From JAUHXS01 sp965213575 (GTDB lineage Bacteria; Bacteroidota; Bacteroidia; Chitinophagales; JAUHXS01): a stretch of DNA of 64,000 bases. The notes below the pieces were generated by a model that searched no databases, had not been told where the DNA came from, and saw nothing but the letters and a program-made list of their open reading frames with translations. The translations under genes were made by a program, and so were the position numbers. The stretch covers positions 1 to 64,000 of the forward strand of contig CBDBZN010000022.1 in assembly GCA_965213575.1 (NCBI GenBank), given 5' to 3'. Shown here piece after piece: positions 46,576-55,586 of this stretch (the first letter of the stretch is position 1; every line of letters starts with the position of its first letter).

Positions 46576-47871
46576 ATGGAAACAGCAACGTACACCTTCC
46601 AACAATCTAAAATGCTTTTTGATAGAGCAAAAAAGCATTTGGTAGGAGGCGTAAATAGTCCCGTAAGAGCTTATAAATCAGTTGGTGGGAATCCTTTATT
46701 TATAAAAAAAGGAAAAGGTTCTAAAATATATGATGTAGATAATAACGAGTATGTAGATTTAGTCGGATCTTATGGGCCACTTATTTTAGGACATGCTCAC
46801 CAAACGGTAGTAGAAGAAGTTGAAAAATCGCTGAAACAAGGCTTTAGCTTTGGCGCGACAGGAGAAAAAGAAATAGAATTAGCAGAAGTAGTTTGTAATG
46901 CGTTTCCAGGAATGGATATGATTCGCTTTGTCAATTCCGGTACTGAAGCGACAATGAGTGCTATTCGCTTGGCTCGTGCTTACACCAAAAGAAATAAAAT
47001 CATCAAGTTTGCCGGTTGCTATCACGGACATGAAGATAATTTGTTAGTTGCCGCAGGCTCTGGAGTAGTTACATTAGGATTGCCCGGAAGTGAGGGAGTG
47101 CCACAAGAAGTAGTCAAAGATACCTTAGTCGCTTTATACAATGATATTGAAAGCGTAAAAAAACTATTAGAACAATTTGAAGGTGAAGTAGCCACCATTA
47201 TCATTGAGCCTGTGGCAGGAAATATGGGTGTGGTTAAGCCCAAAGATGATTTTTTGAAAAAATTAAGAACACTTGCTACTGAACATAAGATTGTCCTCAT
47301 TGTAGATGAAGTGATGACAGGGTTTAGAAGTCAGTTTGGAGGGGCTCAAGAACTTTTGGGTATCGAAGCAGATATTACATGTTTAGGAAAGGTTATCGGA
47401 GGCGGTTTTCCGGTAGGTGCGTATGGTGGCAGAAAAGAAATTATGGAGATGGTCGCTCCATTGGGTGGTGTTTATCAAGCAGGCACCTTATCCGGAAATC
47501 CTATTGCGATGACAGCAGGATTAGCTACTTTGAAAGAACTCAAAAAGCTGGATCCCTATTCGCAATTCAAGAAGCAAACGGCTTACCTGAAAGAACAAAT
47601 GATAGAAATTGCTGAGCAGCATAATGTTCCGATTCAGGTCAATAGTTTTGGTTCAATGATAAATGTTTTCTTCACTGATCAAAAAGTAGTCGATTTTGAA
47701 ACTGCTCAAACTTGTGATACTGAAAAATTTGCGGAGTTCTTTTGGAGCATGACCGATGCAGGCATATTCTTACCTCCTTCTCAATTTGAAGCCTGGTTTT
47801 TGTCGGCAGTTCATAATGACGAGGATATTGAAAAGATTATAGAAGCATTTGAAAAAGCCGTTAGGAATTAA
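46576..47871 (+). CDS. hemL: glutamate-1-semialdehyde 2,1-aminomutase
   Basis: A 431-residue PLP enzyme that turns glutamate-1-semialdehyde into 5-aminolevulinate. Marker blocks are GGVNSPVRAYKSVGGNP, FVNSGTEATMSAIRLARAYT, CYHGHEDNLLVAAGSG, LIVDEVMTGFR and the PLP Lys in CLGKVIGGGFPVGAYGG. Length is normal. It lies 30 bases after the DUF1697 gene, and an inverted repeat follows its stop by 10 bases. Confidence 0.97.
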   Translation: METATYTFQQSKMLFDRAKKHLVGGVNSPVRAYKSVGGNPLFIKKGKGSKIYDVDNNEYVDLVGSYGPLILGHAHQTVVEEVEKSLKQGFSFGATGEKEIELAEVVCNAFPGMDMIRFVNSGTEATMSAIRLARAYTKRNKIIKFAGCYHGHEDNLLVAAGSGVVTLGLPGSEGVPQEVVKDTLVALYNDIESVKKLLEQFEGEVATIIIEPVAGNMGVVKPKDDFLKKLRTLATEHKIVLIVDEVMTGFRSQFGGAQELLGIEADITCLGKVIGGGFPVGAYGGRKEIMEMVAPLGGVYQAGTLSGNPIAMTAGLATLKELKKLDPYSQFKKQTAYLKEQMIEIAEQHNVPIQVNSFGSMINVFFTDQKVVDFETAQTCDTEKFAEFFWSMTDAGIFLPPSQFEAWFLSAVHNDEDIEKIIEAFEKAVRN

Positions 47872-47881
47872 AAGTTTAAAA

Positions 47882-47959
47882 AGTGAGCGGGTGACTACTA
47901 GCATCGAGCAAAAAATAGAATAAGTTTAATTAAATAAACAACGAAGTCACCCGCTCACT
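47882..47959. repeat. perfect 15-bp inverted repeat with a 48-base loop after hemL
   Basis: AGTGAGCGGGTGACT at 47882-47896 is exactly complementary to 47945-47959. The arms are much richer in G and C than their surroundings. There is no T run directly after either arm, so this is not a plain terminator. It sits 21 bases before a dispersed-repeat-like phrase and a GIY-YIG remnant. Confidence 0.8.
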
Positions 47960-47980
47960 AATTGAATAAAAATTAAAGAT

Positions 47981-48007
47981 TGTCATACTGAGCAAAGCGA
48001 AGTATCT
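47981..48007 (+). repeat. short dispersed-repeat-like phrase ahead of a GIY-YIG remnant
   Basis: The 27 bases begin TGTCATACTGAGCAAAGCG and end AAGTATCT. From memory this resembles short intergenic repeats of the TGTCATnCTGAGC type that often accompany GIY-YIG reading frames in Bacteroidota. Only one copy is visible in this window. Confidence 0.4.
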
Positions 48008-48018
48008 ATAAAAATAGG

Positions 48019-48213
48019 ATGCATAATTATTTTGTCTATATAATTACAAATTTCAAAAAAACGGTTTTATATACTGGGGTTACAAACGATTTTGAAAGAC
48101 GGTTGACTGAACACTTTATTAATCGAAATAACGATAAAACCTTTGCAGGTAAATATAAATGTCATTATCTTTTATGGTTCGAAAGGTTTCAAGATCACAA
48201 CTATGAATTCTAA
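48019..48213 (+). pseudogene. truncated GIY-YIG nuclease-like protein
   Basis: The 64-residue frame opens with NYFVYIITNFKKTVLYTGVTNDFERRLTEH, split here as the GIY-YIG variant VYI followed by YTGVTN, with the catalytic Arg in the ERRL segment. It continues to CHYLLWFERFQDHNYEF and then stops. Full members of this small (about 80-100 residue) family continue past this point with a helix bearing the metal-binding Glu (AxxREKxIK), which is missing. Its last codons merge into an AT-rich phrase before hemE. It is probably inactive. Confidence 0.7.
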
Positions 48214-48228
48214 ACTCTAAACTAATCT

Positions 48229-49263
48229 ATGTTTAACGATAATTTTTTAAGAGCCTGTAGAAAAGAACCCGTCGATCACATTCCGGTGTGGTATATGCGA
48301 CAAGCGGGAAGGTATCAACCGGAATATAGGAAAATAAGAGAAAAGTACAGTTTAATGGAAATTGTTCAGCGCCCTGAAGTCTGTACAGAAGTTACGTTAT
48401 TGCCGATAAAGCAGTTAAATGTAGATGCCGCTATTCTTTTTTCTGATATTATGACACCTATCGAGTCAATGGGCGTCCCGAATGAGATAAAACCTAATTA
48501 TGGGCCGTTTATCCCAAATCCAATTCGTACTATAAAAGATATTGATAAGCTGATTATTCCTGATTTTGAAAAAACGATTCCCTACGTTGGTGAAACTATA
48601 AAAATGCTCCGAGGAAAATTAGATGTTCCGTTGATTGGTTTTTGCGGAGCTCCATTTACTTTAGCGAGTTACATTATTGAAGGTGGCCCCTCTAAAAATT
48701 ATATACACACAAAAAAGTTGATGTATAGCAATCCCAAAGCATGGCATCAACTGATTGGTAAATTAGCATTAGGAATGGTCGAATATCTGAATTTTCAAGC
48801 TAAGTCCGGCGCTCAAGCATTACAAGTCTTTGATAGTTGGATAGGAGCGTTGAGTGAGGAAGATTATATTGAATATGTGTTTCCGCATATGCATATGTTG
48901 TTTTCAGAGCTGAAAAAGTTGACAGACGTTTCTTTAATTCATTTTGGAGTCAATACAAGCCATTTAATTGAGCGGTTGAAAGAAGCAGGTGGCGATGTGA
49001 TTGGCTTTGATTGGAAAACAAATATTACAGAAGGTTGGCAAAGGCTTAATCATGAAGTGGCTATTCAGGGTAATCTTGATCCGGGAGTGTTAGTTGCGCC
49101 TTGGGAGGTTATTGAAGAAAAAGCTAAATTTATTTTAGATCAAGTAGATAGGAATGGTTTTATATTTAATTTGGGCCATGGCATAACTCCAAATTTGAAA
49201 GTAGAAACTATGAAAAAACTTACTAAGTTTGTTCATGAATATAGTAGGGAAAGTTTAAATTAA
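48229..49263 (+). CDS. hemE: uroporphyrinogen decarboxylase
   Basis: A 344-residue enzyme removing four carboxyl groups from uroporphyrinogen III. The signature PVWYMRQAGRYQPEYR is near residue 19, and ILFSDIMTPIESMG with the substrate-binding Asp follows. GFCGAPFTLASYIIEGG, QVFDSWIGALS and FNLGHGITPN complete the pattern. It closes the hem cluster. hemB, which should act between hemL and hemC, is not in the window. Confidence 0.97.
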   Translation: MFNDNFLRACRKEPVDHIPVWYMRQAGRYQPEYRKIREKYSLMEIVQRPEVCTEVTLLPIKQLNVDAAILFSDIMTPIESMGVPNEIKPNYGPFIPNPIRTIKDIDKLIIPDFEKTIPYVGETIKMLRGKLDVPLIGFCGAPFTLASYIIEGGPSKNYIHTKKLMYSNPKAWHQLIGKLALGMVEYLNFQAKSGAQALQVFDSWIGALSEEDYIEYVFPHMHMLFSELKKLTDVSLIHFGVNTSHLIERLKEAGGDVIGFDWKTNITEGWQRLNHEVAIQGNLDPGVLVAPWEVIEEKAKFILDQVDRNGFIFNLGHGITPNLKVETMKKLTKFVHEYSRESLN

Positions 49264-49286
49264 GCCGATTATAAGCCCCAAGCAAC

Positions 49287-50498
49287 CTATTTTTTAGTAA
49301 TCTTAAATTTGCTTTTAGGTTTAGGTAATGGTGGATTTTTAGTTTTAGATACATCCTTGGTGCCGGTATATAATTCAAACTTATGGAATTTGCACTCTAA
49401 TGCACCGTTATATAATTGGAAACGCCTACTAGGTTTTAATCCCACCTTTTTCAATGCTGTTATGTTAGAGCTTAAGATCCAGGCAGTAGTATCGTGATAA
49501 TTTTGCTTTAGGTGATCGCCAATAGATTTATAAAATGCATCGATATCTTCCTCTTGTAATCGCTCTCCATAAGGCGGATTCATAATCACAAAGCTATTAT
49601 TTGCATTGTCGGATTGAAAAAAGTCTTTTTTATAAAACATTACCTTTCGGTATAATTGTGGGATGGTACTTAAATTGTCTTGGGCAGCTTCTATTACTTG
49701 TGATGATACATCTGAACCGGAAATAATAATATTAGTATTCTTAACTTCAGAAAGTGCTATTTCCTTTGTTTTCTTCCAAAGAGTTTCATCATAATCTTTC
49801 CATTTTTGAAAGCCAAAACTCCGACGATTAATGTTTGACGGAATGGAATGAGCAATCATGGCTGCCTCAATTGGAATGGTTCCGGAACCACACATCGGAT
49901 CATAAAAATTGCTTTTCTGATCCCAATCGGATAGTAATATCAAGCCCGCTGCCAATGTTTCATTAAGTGGAGCCTTAGGAGCGTTAGTTCTGTAACCTCT
50001 TTTGTTGAGTGTTTCGCCGGAGCTATCAAGCGAAAGCGTACATTGATCTCTATTGATGTGAATATTTATTTTAAAATCAGGTTTTTTGACGTCTACAGAT
50101 GGACGCTTATCGGTTTTATCTCTTATTTGATCGACTATAGCATCTTTCACTTTAAGTGCGACATAATGGGAATGATTAAAATAGGTCGAGTTAACCACAG
50201 ATTCGACAACAAAAGTATTTTGATGCGAAAGAATAGTATTCCACTCAATTTCTTGAATTCCTTTATATAAAGCATTTTCATCAATTGCTTGAAAAGTATG
50301 AATAGGCATTAAAATTTTTAAAGCTGTTCGCAAACAAAGATTAGCTTTGTATAACATTGCTTGATCACCGGTGAAGCTGACAGCTCTTTTAAGCATATCA
50401 ACATTTTTTGCTCCAAGTGATTGTAACTCTTCGGCAAGTACTTGCTCCAAACCGTGAAATGTTTTTACGATGAATAAATTCTGAGGATGATCAGTCAT
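49287..50498 (-). CDS. THUMP-domain class I SAM-dependent RNA methyltransferase (RlmL N-terminal type)
   Basis: A 403-residue protein. The THUMP domain covers about 45-165 (VSFTGDQAMLYKANLCLRTA; FKINIHINRDQCTLSLDSSG). The methyltransferase domain covers about 175-370, with NETLAAGLILL, FYDPMCGSGTIPIEAAMIA and the amino-methylation motif IMNPPYGERL. Relatives such as RlmL methylate guanine-2445 N2 in 23S rRNA. The last 20 residues are Lys/Pro-rich. It is convergent with hemE and follows the DNA alkylation repair gene by 6 bases on the minus strand. Confidence 0.9.
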   Translation of the reverse strand: MTDHPQNLFIVKTFHGLEQVLAEELQSLGAKNVDMLKRAVSFTGDQAMLYKANLCLRTALKILMPIHTFQAIDENALYKGIQEIEWNTILSHQNTFVVESVVNSTYFNHSHYVALKVKDAIVDQIRDKTDKRPSVDVKKPDFKINIHINRDQCTLSLDSSGETLNKRGYRTNAPKAPLNETLAAGLILLSDWDQKSNFYDPMCGSGTIPIEAAMIAHSIPSNINRRSFGFQKWKDYDETLWKKTKEIALSEVKNTNIIISGSDVSSQVIEAAQDNLSTIPQLYRKVMFYKKDFFQSDNANNSFVIMNPPYGERLQEEDIDAFYKSIGDHLKQNYHDTTAWILSSNITALKKVGLKPSRRFQLYNGALECKFHKFELYTGTKDVSKTKNPPLPKPKSKFKITKK

Positions 50499-50504
50499 GT
50501 CTTA

Positions 50505-51608
50505 TTAGATTAAATTAAATGGTTGCTTAGCCAATGTCACGCCATTAATTTGAATAGCTAGGAGTTGTTCTCCTTTATAGTATTTTCTAGTTGTAATGGG
50601 CTTGAAAGAATGTTGCTTTTTGACAGATGCCTTTTCCCCACCTCCTAACTTTTTAGTAGTCAGTTTAAAAACTTTAGGTTGTTGTTTACGATTTGCTTTC
50701 ATAAAATGAATAGCGTAGTCGATCATTAGTAGTTGAGGTTTTTTAGCATTACTTTGAATATTAAACTCAAAGCAAATGCTTTCACCCATTTTGATTGTGA
50801 TTGGAGTTAATTTTAAGTCAGATATCTTAGCTTTCGGTTCATTAAACCCCATCAATGATAGAGCGTTTTTATCACCGACTTTAAAGAGTGTTCTTAATGC
50901 ATGCTTAGTAATCCATTGGATAGATGGACTGGAAGCTTTATTCCATTCTTTCAACGTTTGTATAACAACATTGGGATGATCCTTAGAAATACTGTTCAAG
51001 TTATTAGCGACTGATTTTTGAACGTATCTAGAGGAGTCATTTTTTAGCTTGTCTAAGATCTCCAGAACGGGAGTAGGGTTCTTAACGAATGTTAATAGAT
51101 TCATTCCCCACGGTAAATATGGCCGAGTGCTTTCACTGGCTAAACGGCGTACGTGAAGATTTTCATCAACTGCCCATTCGTTAATGATTTTTAAAGCAGC
51201 TTTAGGATATTTTATAATAAATGGTCTGATGGCAAATTCTGCGGTTAATCGTTGTGTTAGCTGATACATTAAATTGAAAGAAGTCTCGAAATCATTAATG
51301 CCATAATGTTCGATAAAATCAGATATTGGCAAAAACTTAAATCCATTGTCTGTTATATTTTGCTCGTTTTCAGCAGGCTTGCCCAGTACTTTTTCTAAGA
51401 TAGAACAGGCAGTTTTATAGTCATCGGGGAGGTACAAATGGAGTTTGGCAGCAATTAACTTACTTCGCTGTTTTAGTTCAAGATTGGATAAGTTAGCTAT
51501 GATTTCTAGTTTGAAATCATTGGGATTAAAGTCAGGATATTGGCTGTAAATGCTATTGGCATAGAAAGTGACGACTTCCGGATTGATTAGGTTTTTTAAA
51601 GGCTCCAA
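50505..51608 (-). CDS. DNA alkylation repair protein of the HEAT-repeat type
   Basis: A 367-residue protein made mostly of helical HEAT-like repeats. EWAVDENLHVRRLASESTRP and LKNDSSRYVQKSVANNLN are characteristic of the AlkC/AlkD-like family. The last 100 residues add a beta-rich C-terminal part (ITIKMGESICFEFNIQSN; LMIDYAIHFMKANRKQ) with a high Lys content, as in AlkC proteins. These glycosylases remove alkylated bases. It is in an operon with the THUMP methyltransferase and diverges from the pirin gene across 53 bases. Confidence 0.85.
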   Translation of the reverse strand: MEPLKNLINPEVVTFYANSIYSQYPDFNPNDFKLEIIANLSNLELKQRSKLIAAKLHLYLPDDYKTACSILEKVLGKPAENEQNITDNGFKFLPISDFIEHYGINDFETSFNLMYQLTQRLTAEFAIRPFIIKYPKAALKIINEWAVDENLHVRRLASESTRPYLPWGMNLLTFVKNPTPVLEILDKLKNDSSRYVQKSVANNLNSISKDHPNVVIQTLKEWNKASSPSIQWITKHALRTLFKVGDKNALSLMGFNEPKAKISDLKLTPITIKMGESICFEFNIQSNAKKPQLLMIDYAIHFMKANRKQQPKVFKLTTKKLGGGEKASVKKQHSFKPITTRKYYKGEQLLAIQINGVTLAKQPFNLI

Positions 51609-51661
51609 TATAAACTATCTTAGTATAGAGTTTGTTAAAAATAGTAAAAAGGCAAAGCACT

Positions 51662-52414
51662 ATGGCTATAAATATCGTTAAAAAAGAAGATCAAGCAAAA
51701 GGACAGTTTAATGGTGGAGAGATTTTAGAAAATAAACCCATTGGCTTTCCTCAAGATGTTGGTAAACAGAAACCATATTCTAATTTATTTTACTGGGCAC
51801 ATGCTTGGACGGATGTGGGCAGTACGATCGGAGAGCATCCTCACCAAGGCTTTGAGATTATGTCTTTTGTATTAGAAGGCAGTATTGAACATTATGACAA
51901 TAAACATAATGCTTGGAAAAAGTTGGAAGCAGGAGATGTGCAGATCATTAGGGCCGGTAATGGAATTACGCATGCTGAAAAAATGAATCCAGGAGCTCAT
52001 ATGTTTCAAATTTGGTTTGATCCTGATTTGAATAAAACATTGTCTAAACCGGCAACTTATAGTGACTATAAAAGTGAGCAGTTTGAAGTACAAGAAGATG
52101 AAGAAATAAAAACTAAATACTATAATGGAAACAATTCGCCTTTAGAGATGGATTCAGAAGAGGTGGACATTAAAGAAATAACCTTTTTGAAGAATAATTA
52201 TGAGCTCGTAAATTCAGATATGAAAGAGCTTTCAGGTTACGTAGTAAAAGGAGAAATGCAACTTAATGGCGAGCAGCTAAAAAAAGGTGATTTTTTTCGT
52301 GTTACCGGTAAGGAAAAAATGCCTATAAAGCCACAAAAAGGCAGTAAATTATTTCTTATTGAGTCGCCTCAACGGCTTTCTTATAAAAGTTATGCAGAAC
52401 TTCGTTTTGGTTAA
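51662..52414 (+). CDS. pirin-family cupin protein
   Basis: A 250-residue two-cupin protein. The iron-binding motif is seen as GEHPHQGFEIMSF and GNGITHAEKM (His, His, His, Glu). The TPxIDP-like part is not obvious. LEGSIEHYDNK and MQLNGEQLKKGDFFRV belong to the two barrels. Some pirins are quercetin dioxygenases, others bind regulators. The start at 51662 was chosen for the family N-terminus. A TTG 30 bases upstream is in frame. Confidence 0.85.
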   Translation: MAINIVKKEDQAKGQFNGGEILENKPIGFPQDVGKQKPYSNLFYWAHAWTDVGSTIGEHPHQGFEIMSFVLEGSIEHYDNKHNAWKKLEAGDVQIIRAGNGITHAEKMNPGAHMFQIWFDPDLNKTLSKPATYSDYKSEQFEVQEDEEIKTKYYNGNNSPLEMDSEEVDIKEITFLKNNYELVNSDMKELSGYVVKGEMQLNGEQLKKGDFFRVTGKEKMPIKPQKGSKLFLIESPQRLSYKSYAELRFG

Positions 52415-52440
52415 CATTCTGAAGAATTTTTCTATTTTTG
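52406..52440 (+). promoter_or_regulatory. probable promoter of the lipoprotein gene
   Basis: TTTG at 52406-52409 and TATTTTTG at 52433-52440 fit the Bacteroidota -33 and -7 elements with a 23-base spacer. The latter lies 53 bases before the ATG at 52493. The first element is inside the end of the pirin gene. Confidence 0.45.
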
Positions 52441-52492
52441 GTATGGAATTAGTTTTTAAGCTATTGCTTTCAACTAATTAAAAGTCCATACT

Positions 52493-53690
52493 ATGAACAT
52501 ACAATACATACAAAAAGGCTTCAATATTAATTTTTTTAAGTATCAGCATACTCTTTTCCTGTAAATCCGCACAAACTATGCTAAATGAAGGAAGCTATGA
52601 TCAGGCAATGTATAAAAGCCTTAAAAAGCTCCAAAAAAACAAATCTAAAGAAAAGTATATTCTGGTGTTAGAAGAGGCTTATCATAAGATTGATCAAAAA
52701 GACATGGATCGCATTGTTTTTTTAAAGAAAGAAGGAACACCTGAAAGCAGGGTAGAGATAGCAGATACTTATCAACGAGTTAAAAACAGGCAGCAACAGG
52801 TTAAGCCAATAATTCCGTTATTTATTGAGTCAGAAGCCCGGGAAGCTAAATTTCATTTTATCGATGTAGATGAAGAGTTGATTCAAGCTAAAAAAGAAGC
52901 TGCTGAGTTTTTATATGTAGATGCCATGAAATTGTTGGCGCAAAATGAAAGATTTCCTGCTCGCCAAGCTTATGGTAATTTGATGAAAATAAAAACGGAT
53001 TATTTTCAAAGTTTCATAGATATGGATGAACAATTGTTCAGGGCATGGAATTTAGGCACTAATAAAGTGATATTTTCTATGATAAATTCTACCGGCGTAC
53101 CTTTGCCTCCTCAGTTTGAAGAAGACTTAACAAAAATAAGTTTAACAGACTTAAATAGAGATTGGCTAGAATATCATACTATAGCTAACAACAAATTTTT
53201 TTATGACTACAACATCACTGTTAACATGAGAATAATAGATGTTTCTCCTGAAGTGAAAAATGAAGAGGCATATTTAGTTGAAAAAGAAGTGCCTGATGGT
53301 TTTGATTATTCGTTGGATAAAAATGGCAATGTGATGAAAGATACGCTAGGCAACGATATTAAAATATATAAAACAAAAATACTGACTTGTTTGATAAAAG
53401 AAGTTACTCAACGGAAAATAGCTCATATTGAGGGTACGGTAGATTATTTTGATAATCGTACGAAGCAATTAATTGGTACTTTCCCGGTTGCTACAGATGC
53501 AATCTTTGAACATAAATATGCAACAGCAGAAGGAAGTACAACTATTTTAGATGATGAAGTGAAAGCAAAAATGAAAAACAATTTTATTCCTTATCCGAAT
53601 GATTTCGCATTGCTCCTTCAAGCCGGTAATGTATTAAGGCCTATCGTCAAAAATGTTTTAATTGATAAGAAAAATTTAGTAGCACATTAA
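52493..53690 (+). CDS. lipoprotein of unknown function, one frameshift in the signal peptide
   Basis: An extra G at 52517-52518 separates the signal from the rest. Corrected, a 398-residue protein begins at 52493 with a hydrophobic segment and the lipobox LFSC near residue 23. The mature part is mostly helical with many Lys and Glu (about 30-170), and the second half is beta-rich (FFYDYNITVNMRIIDVSPEV; IAHIEGTVDYFDNRTKQL). I do not recognise a family beyond similarity in style to Bacteroidota exported proteins. It is monocistronic. Confidence 0.72.
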
Positions 53691-53794
53691 TTAAAAATAA
53701 CAAATTAAAAGTTACAGATTAGATTCAAATTTAAAACTATAGGTTATGAATTATAAACTCTAATTGTCTAATTCCAAATCCGCAATCGTTAATC
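53691..53794. repeat. AT-rich intergenic phrase repeat
   Basis: The 104 bases between two converging genes are built of short related words such as ACAAATTAAAAGTTACAG, TTATAAACTCTAATTGTC and AATCCGCAATCGTTAATC. Similar strings occur at 21850-21890, 42299-42340, 45291-45330, 48194-48228 and 55003-55170. No gene or terminator was seen in it. Confidence 0.5.
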
Positions 53795-55000
53795 TTAATT
53801 CGTCAATTGTTCCACATAATCCCTCAAATATTCAAAATATTCAGTTAAATCTCCATTTTTACAAATAGTAGCATGATCTAAAATTTCGCTACTCTCTTTA
53901 AGCAACTCGGGAATGATCTGCTTGGAAAGTTGGTTGCCAAATAACTCAGAAGCATCCTTCGGTAATTCTGTAGGCAGATTATGGACAGCCATAATGTCTA
54001 TTGAATCTGATTGATAAGGATTGGTTTCTGATTCAGTATCAACATTATAACCAAATACTAAAGTATCCTTATCGGTAGTATGAATGGTTGCCGGTACAGA
54101 ACCATTCACATCGCAGGATATGTCAGCAATCACTTTAATTTTGAAATTGTCTTGTTTCATATCCTCTTTAGAGAAAAAACGAGGTGCTTTAGGATCCCAA
54201 TAAATAGCATTGATCATGAGATCAGCAACTTGTGTGTATGCCATGAAATTACAATTGTAATTTTCAGGATGTTGATGATAATCCTCTCTGATAAAATCTC
54301 CTCTTTCTTTGTGCGTATATAAGTCAGCAGGTAATAGTTGCGTATAGACTGCTTCATCGAAAGTTTGCTCTACAAAATCTTGTGAGGAAACCTCTTTGAT
54401 TCCAATTATAGAAAGTAATTCTAATACGCCACTGGCAACCCTGCCACTGCCTGTTAACACAATTTTAATAGGAGGTAAGGTTATATTTTTATAAAGCGAT
54501 TGAAGCTCTTTATAATCATCACAATCAATAGCGCGCTTTAAGTTGAAGGTATTTGTTTTTTTACCGTATACCAATAAACCATTATGCGTGCCGACTATTC
54601 CTGCAAATCGGCCAAACCCGACTAATCTTTGGCCATTTTCATTTCTTAAGCATTCATAGTCGATAAGGCGAATATTCTTTTGAATGATAGCCTGTAACAT
54701 CTCTCTGTTATATGGTTGCTTTTTAAAAGTATGAGAAAAAGTAAAATAAGTCTTATTTGGAATAAGTGACTTGATAGGAATTTCTTTTATACCGAAAAGT
54801 ATATCAATTGAAGTCATATCTTCTTGTACCAGAATATTTTTATTTTTATAGGTAGCATCATCAAAGCATCGATGCGGAGAAGTTTGTGCGGTAAATTTGA
54901 TTATTGGGAATTTCTGCTCCAGTTCCACACATTGGCCAGGAGTAAAAGCCACTCGTAAGTCGTGAGGTGTTTTTTCTTCTCTGATTAATCCGATTTTCAT
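53795..55000 (-). CDS. saccharopine dehydrogenase/alanine dehydrogenase-like NAD(P) oxidoreductase
   Basis: A protein of about 401 residues from the ATG near 55000. The N-terminal domain begins KIGLIREEKTPHDLRVAFTP, the alanine dehydrogenase and Lys1-type saccharopine dehydrogenase pattern, with SHTFKKQPYNREMLQ. The Rossmann loop is VLTGSGRVASGVLELL (about 193-208), and VIADISCDVNGSVPAT is a typical active-site block of the Lys1 type. It may act in lysine metabolism, but the exact substrate is not certain. An upstream in-frame TTG is embedded in AT-rich repeat DNA and was not used. Confidence 0.85.
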   Translation of the reverse strand: MKIGLIREEKTPHDLRVAFTPGQCVELEQKFPIIKFTAQTSPHRCFDDATYKNKNILVQEDMTSIDILFGIKEIPIKSLIPNKTYFTFSHTFKKQPYNREMLQAIIQKNIRLIDYECLRNENGQRLVGFGRFAGIVGTHNGLLVYGKKTNTFNLKRAIDCDDYKELQSLYKNITLPPIKIVLTGSGRVASGVLELLSIIGIKEVSSQDFVEQTFDEAVYTQLLPADLYTHKERGDFIREDYHQHPENYNCNFMAYTQVADLMINAIYWDPKAPRFFSKEDMKQDNFKIKVIADISCDVNGSVPATIHTTDKDTLVFGYNVDTESETNPYQSDSIDIMAVHNLPTELPKDASELFGNQLSKQIIPELLKESSEILDHATICKNGDLTEYFEYLRDYVEQLTN

Positions 55001-55181
55001 ATTTTCTAATTTGGAGTTTAAAGTTACAAGTTTCAAGGATATTCTGGTGTAGAAAAATCTTGATGATTGATTAATTGAAATTTTGAAACTAAAATTTTAC
55101 CTAATGTGTTACTATAATTGAGTTTTAGTAAGTTTTTAATAAACTTTTAACTTTAAACTTGTAACTTTATAACTGTTATCT

Positions 55182-55553
55182 GGGGTTGACCGGAATTGAC
55201 AGCAACGTTCTTTGATAAGTAAGCATGTCGAGCATTTCAAGACTGGCTCGTAAAATTTAACTTGACAACAATTTATATAAATGGCGAGTCTAACTACGCC
55301 ATGGCTGCCTAATTCTAGGTAATTAGTTAGCCATTGTCTCTTAAAGGTTTCACCTATTGGCTTTTTATGAGACACCAAAAAAATGGGTTAGTCTGTGCAA
55401 ACGTCTCTATGCATAGATGAAGTTCAGAGAATAAGGATAAGTATGGGTCGTTAACCAACCTCGCTTATCTCGAAAATTGATGGTTATCTAAACATGTAGA
55501 AAGCTTATGAAAGCTTTGTCTGGACGAGGGTTCGAATCCCTCCAACTCCACAA
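55182..55553 (+). ncRNA. ssrA: transfer-messenger RNA
   Basis: The 5' end GGGGTTG pairs with CAACTCC at 55544-55549 to make the tRNA-like acceptor stem. The T-arm GAGGGTTCGAATCCCTC is intact at 55526-55542. Internal bases 55283-55312 code for the tag GESNYAMAA followed by TAA. The last three genomic bases after the discriminator A are CAA, so CCA must be completed after transcription. tmRNA frees stalled ribosomes and marks the nascent protein for degradation. A strong terminator follows at once. Confidence 0.94.
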
Positions 55554-55557
55554 ACAA

Positions 55558-55586
55558 AAGAGCCACAATCTAGTGGCTTTTTTTGT
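55558..55586 (+). terminator. intrinsic terminator of tmRNA
   Basis: A 6-bp stem (AGCCAC at 55561-55566, GTGGCT at 55573-55578) with a 6-base loop is followed by a run of seven T. It starts a few bases after the tmRNA 3' end. Confidence 0.85.

Noticed and set aside
55136..55378. Minus-strand frame of 80 codons across the tmRNA
   Set aside because: It overlaps the tmRNA, whose stem, T-arm and tag explain the sequence.
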